This document shows positions 17,026-27,824 of a stretch of 64,000 nt of DNA, in pieces. The notes beneath the pieces were generated by a model. It saw only the letters and a program-made list of their open reading frames with translations. It was not told the origin of the DNA and did no database searches. Position 1 is the stretch's first letter; each line of letters starts with the position of its first letter. Source of the DNA: Oscillospiraceae bacterium (GTDB lineage: Bacteria; Bacillota; Clostridia; Oscillospirales; Oscillospiraceae); assembly GCA_017458065.1 (NCBI GenBank), contig JAFTGD010000043.1:62001-126000 (forward strand), read 5' to 3'. The translations under genes were made by a program, and so were the position numbers.

Positions 17026-17140
17026 ATGAAGGGAAGTTTTAGACTGTTGAAGCAATAATGCGTGTTTTCGGGTGAAGTCCTTAACGGCCGTTCGCGGCGT
17101 TCATTCATAAATCATCAAGGAGAGAATGGAGGGCCTCAGC

Positions 17141-19714
17141 ATGGAAGATCAGCACAGAATCAGCACCGGCATTGAGGGTCTGGACAAGGCCATTGACAGC
17201 CTGAGACCGGGCGATACCGTCACCTGGCAGGTGGAGAACATCGGGGACTACATCTACGTCGCCACGAAGTTTGTGGTGGATGAGGCCCTGACCGGAAGGC
17301 CTATGGTCTATCTGCGCTTCGGCGATCATGACGAGCTGATCCCGACAGAGAGACTCCAGGCACGGGGGACCAACATCAGGAAGATCACGCTGGATCCCGC
17401 GGTGGGCTTTGAGACCTTTGCCGTTCAGGTGCACAGGATCATCTCTTCCGAACCGGAGGACACCTTCTTCCTGTTTGACTGCCTTTCCGATCTTCAGCGA
17501 TACTGGTTCTCGGACCTCATGGTCTGCAACTTCTTCTGTCTGACCAGCGAGTTTATCGCATCCCGCGGCGCCATCTGCTATGTGGCGCTGCAGTACGAAC
17601 GGCATATCTACGAGACGATCTCCCGTATCCGGCACGCCACCAATGTCCTGATGAACATCCGCACCCTGGACGGCTGCACCTATATCCACCCCGTGAAGGC
17701 GGAAGGCCGCGAGAGCAAGTACATGTACTTCCCCCTCCGCATCCGGGGCAGCCAGTGCGAGACGGTCAGCTCCAGCAGCGAGACCTACGCCATTTTCGAT
17801 ATCTTTACCCAGACCGGCGAACGCCGCGACTGCTGGGACAGCATGTTCGACTCGGTGAATCGGGACCACCCGGAGCCGACGGACGAGGAGGGCATCGTCC
17901 TGAAGGAGAACATCATGCGCTGTCTTCTGGGGACGGAGCCGACGCGCCTGGAACTCTGCAGCAAGTACTTCTCGATGAGCGACCTGATGGAGATCAAGCG
18001 CCGCGAGATCGGCACCGGGTGCATCGGGGGCAAGTCGGTCGGCATGCTGCTGGCCCGCAACATCATCCGGGATACTGACCCTGAGCTCTACAGAACCCGG
18101 ATCGAGCCGCACGACTCGTATTACATCGGCGCGGACGTGTTCTACACCTACGCGGTGCAGAACAACACCTGGGAGCTTCGCACCAAGATGATCGAACCGG
18201 AAGACTACCTGCGCGTTGCGCCGGAATTCCGTGAGCGGCTGTTGCACGGCGAGTTTATGCCCACCATCAAAGAGCAGTTTCTCTCCATGCTGGAATACTT
18301 CGGCCAGTCGCCGATTATCGTGCGCTCGAGCTCGCTGCTGGAGGACGGCATCGGCAACGCCTTCGCGGGAAAGTACGAGAGCGTCTTCTGCCCCAGCCAG
18401 GGCAGCCTGGAGGAGCGCTATGAAGTGTTCGAGAACGCGGTGCGCACGGTCTATGCCAGTACTGTGAGCCCGGACGCGTTCCGCTACCGTGCCGACCGCA
18501 ACCTGCTGAACCGGGATGAGCAGATGGCCCTGCTGGTCATGCGGGTCAGCGGCGACGTGCACGGGGATTACTATTATCCGCATCTGGCAGGCGTGGGCCA
18601 CTCGAAGAACCTGTACGTCAGCGGCACAAAGGCCAGCGAGGAGAACAGCGGCATGCTGCGGATGGTGTTCGGCCTCGGGACCCGGGCGGTCGACCGCGAG
18701 GCGGACGACTATGCCCGCTTCGTCAATCTGGACACGCCCACGGCGCCGCCGATGGTGGAATACGGTGACGAGTACCGGTACAGTCAGCATAAGGTGGATG
18801 TCATCAACCTGGCGGAGAACCGCTTTGCGACAGTCCCCCTTGAAAAGCTCAGCAAGTACAGTATGCGGACGGATCCCGCGCTGTTCATGGAGCCGGACAC
18901 CGCGACCGCGGCGCGATTCCGCGAGATAGGTCTCTATAACGAGCCGGTTCCGGATATCGTGAACTTCCAGAAGCTGCTCCGCCGGACCGACTTTGCACAT
19001 GTGATGAAGCGCATCATGGCCATCGTCGCGGAGAAGTACAACTACCCGGTGGATGTGGAGTATGCCTGCAACTTCACCCCGCAGGGCGACTACCGGGTCA
19101 ACCTTCTGCAGTGCCGCACGATCCAGACCACCGGTCTCGGGAAGGCGGGGGTGATGCCAGATGTGAAAGAGCTCCTCTGGCGCATCCGGGGCAACTTCAT
19201 GGGCGGCAATGCGGCAATCCCCGTGCGCTATGTGGTGTTTGTGAAGGTGGAGCCCTATCTGAGCCTGCCGGAGCAGCAGAAGTATTCCGTTGCGAGAGCG
19301 GTTGGAGACCTGAACCTGCTGCTGAAGGACAGAAACGCCATCCTGATCGGCCCGGGGAGGTGGGGCACCACCACGCCCAGCCTGGGTGTACCCGTCCGCT
19401 TTGCCGAGATCAACCACTACAGCTGCATGAGCGAGCTGGCCTACTTCTCCCACGGGCTGAGGCCGGAGCTGAGCTATGGCAGCCACTTCTTCCAGGATCT
19501 GGTCGAGTCCGGGATCTTTTACACGGCAATCTATCAGGGCGAGCCGGGCTGCGAGTTCAACGAGGAGCGCTTCGACGCCTTCCCGGACCGCTATACCGAG
19601 CTCACCGGAGATGAGAAGCTGCGGGGAGTGGTCAAGGTCTACGACCTGGGCGAGAAGGGCGGCACCCTCTATGCCGAGGTCAAGAACCAGGATTGCCTCC
19701 TGGGCGTGCTGTAA
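17141..19714 (+). CDS. PEP synthase / pyruvate phosphate dikinase-like PEP- and pyruvate-binding protein
   Basis: An 857-residue protein. Residues 1 to about 230 look like a KaiC/RecA-type fold (ISTGIEGLDKAIDSLRPGDTV) but lack a Walker A GK[ST]. From about residue 288 the PPDK N-terminal ATP-grasp domain follows, with GCIGGKSVGMLLAR, SPIIVRSSSLLEDG near 390 and GPGRWGTTTP near 737. The swivelling phosphohistidine domain and the PEP TIM barrel of true PEP synthase are not recognised, so it may transfer phosphate to something else or regulate. The ATG at 17141 follows GGAGGG with 8-nt spacing; the ATG at 17126 is less well placed. No operon partner. Confidence 0.75.
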   Translation: MEDQHRISTGIEGLDKAIDSLRPGDTVTWQVENIGDYIYVATKFVVDEALTGRPMVYLRFGDHDELIPTERLQARGTNIRKITLDPAVGFETFAVQVHRIISSEPEDTFFLFDCLSDLQRYWFSDLMVCNFFCLTSEFIASRGAICYVALQYERHIYETISRIRHATNVLMNIRTLDGCTYIHPVKAEGRESKYMYFPLRIRGSQCETVSSSSETYAIFDIFTQTGERRDCWDSMFDSVNRDHPEPTDEEGIVLKENIMRCLLGTEPTRLELCSKYFSMSDLMEIKRREIGTGCIGGKSVGMLLARNIIRDTDPELYRTRIEPHDSYYIGADVFYTYAVQNNTWELRTKMIEPEDYLRVAPEFRERLLHGEFMPTIKEQFLSMLEYFGQSPIIVRSSSLLEDGIGNAFAGKYESVFCPSQGSLEERYEVFENAVRTVYASTVSPDAFRYRADRNLLNRDEQMALLVMRVSGDVHGDYYYPHLAGVGHSKNLYVSGTKASEENSGMLRMVFGLGTRAVDREADDYARFVNLDTPTAPPMVEYGDEYRYSQHKVDVINLAENRFATVPLEKLSKYSMRTDPALFMEPDTATAARFREIGLYNEPVPDIVNFQKLLRRTDFAHVMKRIMAIVAEKYNYPVDVEYACNFTPQGDYRVNLLQCRTIQTTGLGKAGVMPDVKELLWRIRGNFMGGNAAIPVRYVVFVKVEPYLSLPEQQKYSVARAVGDLNLLLKDRNAILIGPGRWGTTTPSLGVPVRFAEINHYSCMSELAYFSHGLRPELSYGSHFFQDLVESGIFYTAIYQGEPGCEFNEERFDAFPDRYTELTGDEKLRGVVKVYDLGEKGGTLYAEVKNQDCLLGVL

Positions 19715-19761
19715 ACCGCTTATCATACTTTTTTTGTATCGTTATACCAATGGATTTTGTA

Positions 19762-19853
19762 TTGTTCATCTGTCTGCCGCTGTGGTAGCATCAGGCAAGT
19801 GTTTTTACGAATCGCAATCGGGACCGCCCGCAGCACTTGTGGGCGGCCTTTCT
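19762..19853 (+). promoter_or_regulatory. gltB promoter and leader terminator (candidate attenuator)
   Basis: A possible promoter (TTGTTC 19762-19767, 18 nt, TAGCAT 19786-19791 with a TGG extension) is followed by a strong hairpin, CCGCCCGCA (19824-19832) with TGTGGGCGG (19838-19846), and CCTTTCTTT. CGCAATCG (19812-19819) can also pair with CGATTGCG (19866-19873) beside the ribosome-binding site. An intrinsic terminator inside the leader suggests attenuation of glutamate synthase. Confidence 0.5.
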
Positions 19854-19894
19854 TTATATCATCCGCGATTGCGAGGGAAGAAGGAGACCGACAT

Positions 19895-22800
19895 ATGACA
19901 GTGAAGGAACAGAATTACCCCCTGTATTCACCGGCGTTCGAGCATGATTCCTGCGGGATCGGGGCTGTGATCAGCATCCGGGGAGAGCAGACCCACAGGA
20001 CCGTGGACGACGCGCTGAGAATCGTGGAAAAGCTCCAGCACCGCGCGGGGAAGGATGCCTGCGGGGAAACCGGGGACGGTGTCGGCCTGATGATGCAGAT
20101 CCCGCACAAGCTGATGGAAAAGGCGGCCCACGCCATCCGGATTGACGACCTGGGACCCGCGAGAAGCTACGGCGTCGGGATGTTTTTCTTTCCGCAAGAG
20201 ACGCTGAAGCGCCTGCAGGCGCGAAAGATGCTTGAGATCATCGTCGAGCGGCACGGCGTGCAGTTCCTCGGCTGGAGGGAAGTACCCGTCTGTCCCGAGG
20301 TGCTGGGGAAAACCGCCAGGGATGCGCAGCCCTTCATCATGCAGTGCTTTGTCCGGAGACCGCCGCAGGTGGCCGAGGGGCTGGAATTTGACCGGCTGCT
20401 GTATATCATCCGCAGGGAGTTTGAACAGAGCGACATCGGCACCTATATCGCCTCTTTCTCCAGCCGTACCATTGTGTACAAGGGCATGTTCCTGGTCAAC
20501 CAGCTGCGGGCTTTTTATCCGGATCTGCAGGATCCGGACTGCGAGAGCGCCATGGCGATGGTGCACTCGCGTTTCTCCACCAATACCAACCCCAGCTGGG
20601 AGCGCGCCCACCCCAACCGCTATATCATGCACAACGGCGAGATCAACACCATCCGCGGCAATGTGGACCGGATGCTGGCGCGGGAGGAGACCATGCACTC
20701 TCCCCTCATCAGCGACGAGGATATGGACCGCGTACTGCCGGTGGTGGATCAGCGCGGTTCGGACTCCGCCATGCTGGACAACACCCTGGAATTTCTCATG
20801 ATGAACGGGATCGAACTGCCGCAGGCGGTGATGATGACCATCCCGGAGCCCTGGGCCAACAACCGGAAGATGAGCCAGGAGAAACGGGATTTCTACCAGT
20901 ACTATGCCACCATGATGGAAGCCTGGGACGGCCCCGCCGCCATCGTCTTTTCCGACGGCGACAGCGTCGGCGCGGTGCTGGACCGCAACGGTCTGCGCCC
21001 CTGCCGCTGGTACCGGACAAAGGACGACTACCTGATCCTCTCCTCCGAGGTGGGCGTGCTGGAATTTGACCCCGCGGACATTGTCAAAAAATCCCGTCTG
21101 CAGCCGGGGAAGATGCTGCTGGTAGATACCAGGCAGAAGCGCGTCATCGACGACGAGGAGCTCAAGAGCCGCTATGCCTCCCAGAGCCCCTACGGCGAGT
21201 GGCTGGACGGGCACCTGGTGCATCTGGAGGACCTGCCCATCCCCAACCTGAAGGTGGAAAAACACTCTCAGGAGCTGCGGGACAAGCTCTATAAGGCCTT
21301 CGGCTACACCTATGAGGATGTCAAAGAAGAGATCCTGCCCATGGCGCGAAACGGCGCCGAGCCCATCTCCTCCATGGGGACGGACATCCCCCTGGCAGTG
21401 CTCTCGGAAGCGCGGCAGCCGCTTTTCAGTTACTTTAAACAGCTGTTCGCCCAGGTGACGAACCCGCCCATCGACGCCATCCGGGAAAAGATCGTCACGG
21501 ACACGGCCGTGTATCTCGGCGCCTCCGGCAACCTCTTGGAGGAGAAGGCGGAGAACTGCGCCGTCCTGCAGATCCAGAACCCCATCCTCACCAGCGTGGA
21601 CCTGATGAAGATCCGCCACATGGACAATCCCCAGTTCAAGGTGGAGACCATCTCGCTGCTCTACTATAAGCGGACGCCGCTGGAGAGCGCGGTGGAGCGG
21701 CTCTTTGTGGCCTGCGACCGCGCCTACAAGCAGGGGGCCAATATCCTGATCCTCTCTGACCGTGGTGTGGATGAAAATCACGTCGCCATCCCGTCGCTGC
21801 TGGCGGTATCCGCTGTGCAGAAGTATCTTGTGCGCAGCAAGAAGCGTACTGCCCTCTCCCTGATTCTGGAGAGCGCCGAGCCGAGGACCGTCCACCACTT
21901 CGCGACCCTGCTGGGCTACGGCGCGCAGGCCATCAACCCCTATCTGGCCCAGGAGTGCATCGAGGAGATGGTGACGCTGGACATGCTGGACAAGGACCCC
22001 GGCGCCGCCATCGACGACTACGACAGGGCCATTCTCGCGGGCATTGTGAAGATCGCCTCCAAGATGGGCATTTCCACCGTCCAGTCCTATCAGGCGGCGC
22101 AGATCTTCGAGTGCATCGGCATCAGCAGTAAGGTCATTGAGCGGTATTTTACCAACACCGTCAGCCGCGTGGAGGGCATCGGGCTTGAGGAGATCGGCGA
22201 GGGTGTGGAGTGGAAGCACGATCAGGCCTTTGAACCCCTCGGCCTCGGCATCGACACCACGCTCAACTCCGTCGGTTCCCACAAGCTGCGCTCCGGCGCT
22301 GCGGCGGAAGACCATATGTACAATCCCCTGACCATCAAGCTTCTGCAGAAGGCGGCCCAGGAGGGGAGTTACGAGCTCTTTAAGCAGTACACCTCCATGG
22401 TGGACAACCTGGAGATCCCCCACACGCTGCGCGGCCTGCTGGACCTGAAACGAGACCCCCAGGGGGGAATCCCGCTGGAAGAGGTCGAGCCGGTGGAGAG
22501 CATTGTCAGGCGCTTCAAGACCGGCGCCATGAGCTACGGCTCCATCTCCCAGGAGGCGCATGAGTGTCTGGCAGTCGCCATGAACACCCTCGGCGGCCGC
22601 TCCAACTCCGGGGAAGGCGGCGAGACACCGGACCGCCTGGGCGATCCGCTGCGCTGTTCGGCCATCAAACAGATCGCCTCCGGGCGCTTCGGTGTGACGA
22701 GCGCATACTTAAACAGCGCGCAGGAGCTGCAGATCAAGATGGCGCAGGGCGCCAAGCCCGGCGAAGGCGGGCATCTGCCCGGGAGCAAGGTCTATCCCTG

Positions 22801-24433
22801 GATCGCCAAAACCCGCTGCTCGACCCCGGGCGTCTCGCTGGTGAGCCCGCCGCCCCACCATGATATCTATTCCATCGAGGATCTGGCTCAGCTGATCTTC
22901 GACCTGAAGAACGCCAACCGGGATGCGCGCATCAGCGTCAAGCTGGTGTCCGAGGCCGGCGTCGGGACCATCGCCTGCGGCGTGGCAAAGGCCGGCGCGC
23001 AGGTGGTGCTGATCTCCGGCTATGATGGCGGCACGGGCGCGGCGCCCGGCTCGTCGATCCACAATGCGGGGCTGCCCTGGGAGCTGGGCGTGGCCGAAGC
23101 GCACCAGACCCTGGTGAAAAACGGCCTGCGGGAGCAGGTCGTCATCGAGACCGACGGCAAGCTGATGACCGGCCGGGACGTGGCGGTCGCCTGCATGCTG
23201 GGCGCGGAGGAATTCGGTTTTGCAACTGCGCCGCTCATCACGCTGGGCTGCTGCATGATGCGCGTCTGCAACCTGGACACCTGTCCTGTGGGCGTCGCAA
23301 CGCAGAACCCGAAGCTAAGAGCCCGCTTTGCCGGCAAACCGGAGTACGTGATGAACTTTATGCGCTTTGTGGCGCAGGAACTGCGCGAGTGCATGGCCGC
23401 TGTCGGGATCCGGACGGTGGATGAGCTGGTCGGGCGCAGCGACCTGCTGACGGTACGGGAGAAGCGCATCACCCACCGCGCGGAAACTGTCGATCTCTCG
23501 GCGCTGCTGGTCAATCCCTACGGGGAGGACGTGCCCCACTTTGCGCCGGAGGCGGTCTACCGCTTCCGCCTGGCCGAAACAAAGGACTGCAGTGTGCTGA
23601 TGAAGAAGCTGGGGTCGACGCTGAAAAACACGCGGAGAGGAAAGCTTGAGGTGGAGGTCTCCAGCACGGACAGAGCCTTCGGAACCCTGTTCGGGTCCGA
23701 GATTACCCGCGCCTGCGGAGACAAACTGAAAGAGGACAGCTATGTGATCCACTGCCGCGGCGGCGGGGGACAGTCCTTCGGCGCGTTCATCCCGAAAGGG
23801 CTGACGCTGCGGCTGGAGGGCGACAGCAACGACGGCTTCGGCAAGGGCCTGTCCGGCGGCAAGCTGGTGCTCTTCCCGCCGAAGGGGAGCAGCTTCCGCG
23901 CGGATGAGAACATCATCGTCGGCAATGTGGCGCTCTACGGGGCGACATCGGGCAAAGCCTTTATCGCGGGTGTGGCAGGAGAGCGCTTCTGTGTGCGCAA
24001 CTCCGGCGCCAGCGCGGTGGTGGAAGGCGTCGGGGACCACGGCTGCGAGTATATGACCGGCGGCCGGGTGGTGATCCTCGGCGACACGGGGAAGAACTTT
24101 GCGGCCGGAATGTCCGGAGGCGTCGTCTATGTGCTGGACGAGCGCCACGACCTCTATACGCGGCTGAACAAGACCGGTCTCACCATGTCCACGTTGCGCG
24201 AGCACCACGATGTGCAGGAGCTGTACGCGCTGCTGGAGGAGCACGTCTCCGCCACCGGGTCCGAGAAGGGAAAACGGATTCTGGCGGACTTTGACGCCTT
24301 TGTTCCCGCGTTTAAAAAGATCATCCCGAAGGACTATGAGCGGATGATCGCATCGATCGCCGCCTTTGAAGGCAAGGGCGAGAGCAGAGAACAGGCGGAG
24401 ATTGCGGCCTTCAACGCCGCGGTCAAGCACTGA
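19895..24433 (+). CDS. gltB: glutamate synthase (NADPH) large subunit
   Basis: A 1512-residue large subunit that transfers the Gln amide to 2-oxoglutarate. The class II amidotransferase nucleophile is Cys20 in HDSCGIGAV, exposed after removal of a short propeptide. The central FMN-binding domain has GEGGETPDRLGDP and PHHDIYSIEDLAQLI, the 3Fe-4S cysteines lie in CCMMRVCNLDTCPVG near residue 1120, and the C-terminal GXGXG-type beta helix ends the protein. Start at 19895 after AAGGAG; a longer in-frame reading lacks homology. gltD follows after 15 nt. Together with glnN downstream this gives the GS/GOGAT route. Confidence 0.96.
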   Translation: MTVKEQNYPLYSPAFEHDSCGIGAVISIRGEQTHRTVDDALRIVEKLQHRAGKDACGETGDGVGLMMQIPHKLMEKAAHAIRIDDLGPARSYGVGMFFFPQETLKRLQARKMLEIIVERHGVQFLGWREVPVCPEVLGKTARDAQPFIMQCFVRRPPQVAEGLEFDRLLYIIRREFEQSDIGTYIASFSSRTIVYKGMFLVNQLRAFYPDLQDPDCESAMAMVHSRFSTNTNPSWERAHPNRYIMHNGEINTIRGNVDRMLAREETMHSPLISDEDMDRVLPVVDQRGSDSAMLDNTLEFLMMNGIELPQAVMMTIPEPWANNRKMSQEKRDFYQYYATMMEAWDGPAAIVFSDGDSVGAVLDRNGLRPCRWYRTKDDYLILSSEVGVLEFDPADIVKKSRLQPGKMLLVDTRQKRVIDDEELKSRYASQSPYGEWLDGHLVHLEDLPIPNLKVEKHSQELRDKLYKAFGYTYEDVKEEILPMARNGAEPISSMGTDIPLAVLSEARQPLFSYFKQLFAQVTNPPIDAIREKIVTDTAVYLGASGNLLEEKAENCAVLQIQNPILTSVDLMKIRHMDNPQFKVETISLLYYKRTPLESAVERLFVACDRAYKQGANILILSDRGVDENHVAIPSLLAVSAVQKYLVRSKKRTALSLILESAEPRTVHHFATLLGYGAQAINPYLAQECIEEMVTLDMLDKDPGAAIDDYDRAILAGIVKIASKMGISTVQSYQAAQIFECIGISSKVIERYFTNTVSRVEGIGLEEIGEGVEWKHDQAFEPLGLGIDTTLNSVGSHKLRSGAAAEDHMYNPLTIKLLQKAAQEGSYELFKQYTSMVDNLEIPHTLRGLLDLKRDPQGGIPLEEVEPVESIVRRFKTGAMSYGSISQEAHECLAVAMNTLGGRSNSGEGGETPDRLGDPLRCSAIKQIASGRFGVTSAYLNSAQELQIKMAQGAKPGEGGHLPGSKVYPWIAKTRCSTPGVSLVSPPPHHDIYSIEDLAQLIFDLKNANRDARISVKLVSEAGVGTIACGVAKAGAQVVLISGYDGGTGAAPGSSIHNAGLPWELGVAEAHQTLVKNGLREQVVIETDGKLMTGRDVAVACMLGAEEFGFATAPLITLGCCMMRVCNLDTCPVGVATQNPKLRARFAGKPEYVMNFMRFVAQELRECMAAVGIRTVDELVGRSDLLTVREKRITHRAETVDLSALLVNPYGEDVPHFAPEAVYRFRLAETKDCSVLMKKLGSTLKNTRRGKLEVEVSSTDRAFGTLFGSEITRACGDKLKEDSYVIHCRGGGGQSFGAFIPKGLTLRLEGDSNDGFGKGLSGGKLVLFPPKGSSFRADENIIVGNVALYGATSGKAFIAGVAGERFCVRNSGASAVVEGVGDHGCEYMTGGRVVILGDTGKNFAAGMSGGVVYVLDERHDLYTRLNKTGLTMSTLREHHDVQELYALLEEHVSATGSEKGKRILADFDAFVPAFKKIIPKDYERMIASIAAFEGKGESREQAEIAAFNAAVKH

Positions 24434-24448
24434 GAGGAGGGGACGACT

Positions 24449-25840
24449 GTGGGAAAACCGACAGGATTTCTGGAATACGAGAGATGTGAGAACAAGAAGC
24501 GCCCTCCTCTGGAACGCGTCAGGGACTGGGAGGACCTCTATATCCCCGTCGAGGGAGAGCAGCGTCTTCTGCAGGGCGCCCGCTGCATGAACTGCGGGAT
24601 CCCCTTCTGCCAGGCCGGGGTCCAGTTCGAGGGGAAACAGCTGGGCTGCCCGCTGCACAACCTGATCCCGGAATGGAACGACATGCTCATGGACGGCAAC
24701 TATGGCCATGCCTTGTCCCGCCTCCTGAAGACCAACAACTTTCCTGAGTTCACCGGGAGGGTCTGTCCGGCCTTTTGCGAGCAGGCCTGTACCTGCGGGC
24801 TGTATGATCAGCCCATCACCGTTCACGACAACGAACGCAGCATCATCGAGTACGCTTTTCAGAACGGGATGATGAAGCCCCGCTTCACCCGCAATGCCTC
24901 CGGAAAGAACGTGGTGGTAATCGGCTCGGGTCCCGCGGGCCTCGCGGTGGCGGACCAGCTGAACCACCGGGGACACAGCGTCACCGTGGTGGAAAAGCAC
25001 CCCCGCGCCGGCGGGATCCTGACTTACGGCATTCCGAATATGAAGCTGCCCAAAAGCGTCGTGCAGCGGCGTATTGATCTGATGACGGACGAGGGTGTCA
25101 CCTTTGTCACAGGGCTGGACGCCTCCGACCCCGCCATCGCCCGGAGGCTCAGCGCGGAGTACGACGCGGTGGTGCTCTGCTGCGGAGCGGAGGAACCCCG
25201 CGCAATCGGTGTGGACGCGGGCGGCGTAAAGGGCGTCTGCTACGCGATGGACTTTCTGCACGCGTCGGTCGAGCGGCAGATCTTCGGCCTGGAGACGGAC
25301 GGACCGGGGGCCGCGGGCAAAGACGTGGTCATCATCGGTACCGGAAACACCGCAAGCGACTGCGTGGCCTCTGCGCTGCGCCAGGGCTGCCGGAGCGTGA
25401 CGCAGCTGGTGCGCAGAGGCAGGGAGGATTATCTGGACGCCTCCGGCAGGCTGCCGCAGGACTATGCGCAGGAAGAGGCCGAGAGCCTCTTCGGCGCCGA
25501 CCCGAGGCGCTTTGGCCAGAGCGTGGCGGAGCTGCGGACAGACGGCGACGGAAACCTGACCGAGATCACGACCAAAAGCGGGGACACGCTCCCCTGCGGG
25601 CTTTTGATCGGCGCGACGGGCTTTGCCGGCTGCAGGGAGGACGTGTGCGCGGCATTCGGGGTCGAGCGGGACAGAACCGTAAAGACGGAGAAAGGCTGCT
25701 ACCAGACCAGCGTCCCGCATATCTTCACCGCAGGCGATATGCACAGGGGCCAGTCCCTTGTGGTCCATGCCATTGCGGAGGGGCGAGCCGCCGCAGTCGA
25801 GGTGGACCGCTTCCTCATGGGCTATACAAACCTGCTCTGA
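24449..25840 (+). CDS. gltD: glutamate synthase small subunit
   Basis: A 463-residue GltD that passes electrons from NADPH through FAD and Fe-S clusters to GltB. The N-terminal cysteines are in CMNCGIPFCQAG and GRVCPAFCEQACTCG, FAD binding in VIGSGPAGLAVADQL (near 152), NADPH binding in VIIGTGNTASDCVAS (near 295), and the C-terminal FAD motif in HIFTAGDMHRGQSLVV. Second gene of the gltBD operon, 15 nt after gltB. The GTG start at 24449 follows GAGAGGAGG. A long hairpin at 25847-25894 closes the unit. Confidence 0.95.
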   Translation: MGKPTGFLEYERCENKKRPPLERVRDWEDLYIPVEGEQRLLQGARCMNCGIPFCQAGVQFEGKQLGCPLHNLIPEWNDMLMDGNYGHALSRLLKTNNFPEFTGRVCPAFCEQACTCGLYDQPITVHDNERSIIEYAFQNGMMKPRFTRNASGKNVVVIGSGPAGLAVADQLNHRGHSVTVVEKHPRAGGILTYGIPNMKLPKSVVQRRIDLMTDEGVTFVTGLDASDPAIARRLSAEYDAVVLCCGAEEPRAIGVDAGGVKGVCYAMDFLHASVERQIFGLETDGPGAAGKDVVIIGTGNTASDCVASALRQGCRSVTQLVRRGREDYLDASGRLPQDYAQEEAESLFGADPRRFGQSVAELRTDGDGNLTEITTKSGDTLPCGLLIGATGFAGCREDVCAAFGVERDRTVKTEKGCYQTSVPHIFTAGDMHRGQSLVVHAIAEGRAAAVEVDRFLMGYTNLL

Positions 25841-25846
25841 TTCTTC

Positions 25847-25894
25847 ACGGCAGTCGTTCTTTCCCTGTCTCATCGGGGAGAGAACGACTGCCGT
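25847..25894 (+). terminator. hairpin after gltD
   Basis: ACGGCAGTCGTTCT (25847-25860) and AGAACGACTGCCGT (25881-25894) form a perfect 14-bp stem 7 nt after gltD. There is no T tract, so it may protect the 3' end rather than terminate strongly. Confidence 0.6.
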
Positions 25895-25995
25895 GGCATT
25901 TATCCCTCCGCTTTATGATACAAAAAAGCTATCATAACCATATCGAAACAGGAATACAAGCAGAGGAAACCGGTAAAAAAGCCGGAGACAGAGTC

Positions 25996-26111
25996 TTGAC
26001 AATCAGGGCGGAGTGCTGTATATTAAATCGCGTATTTTTGGATATCTTTTTTCCGGCGTTCGCCGGTGTCAGGGGCCAAGTGCCCCCTTAAGGCATCGGA
26101 GAACGTTTTTT
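25996..26111 (+). promoter_or_regulatory. pyrG promoter and leader attenuator
   Basis: A consensus-like promoter: TTGACA (25996-26001), 17 nt, TATATT (26019-26024). In the leader, CGTTCGCCGGTGT (26057-26069) pairs with GCATCGGAGAACG (26093-26105) in a 13-position stem with one mismatch, followed by TTTTTT (26106-26111): an intrinsic terminator. A competing hairpin CCGGC-GTTC-GCCGG (26053-26066) uses the same 5' arm, and GGGG/CCCC (26072-26086) sits in the loop. CTP synthetase genes are attenuated in other Firmicutes; here the initial transcribed bases do not show the GGGC start of the known reiterative mechanism. Confidence 0.6.
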
Positions 26112-26122
26112 GTTATATATGA

Positions 26123-27751
<1,629 letters not shown>

Positions 27752-27824
27752 AAAAGCCCGAATCGGGCAGAGAACGGGACCGCGGATGATGCGGTCCCCA
27801 AAAAGAGCGGCGGAGGATAAAACT

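Noticed and set aside
15518-17140. Purine riboswitch before purA or other purine genes
   Set aside because: No three-way junction with the conserved loop sequences found on either strand.
17105-22561. Very long minus-strand open frames (about 870 residues each) opposite the PEP-binding protein and gltB
   Set aside because: They are His/Val/Leu-rich shadows created by codon bias of strongly conserved plus-strand genes.
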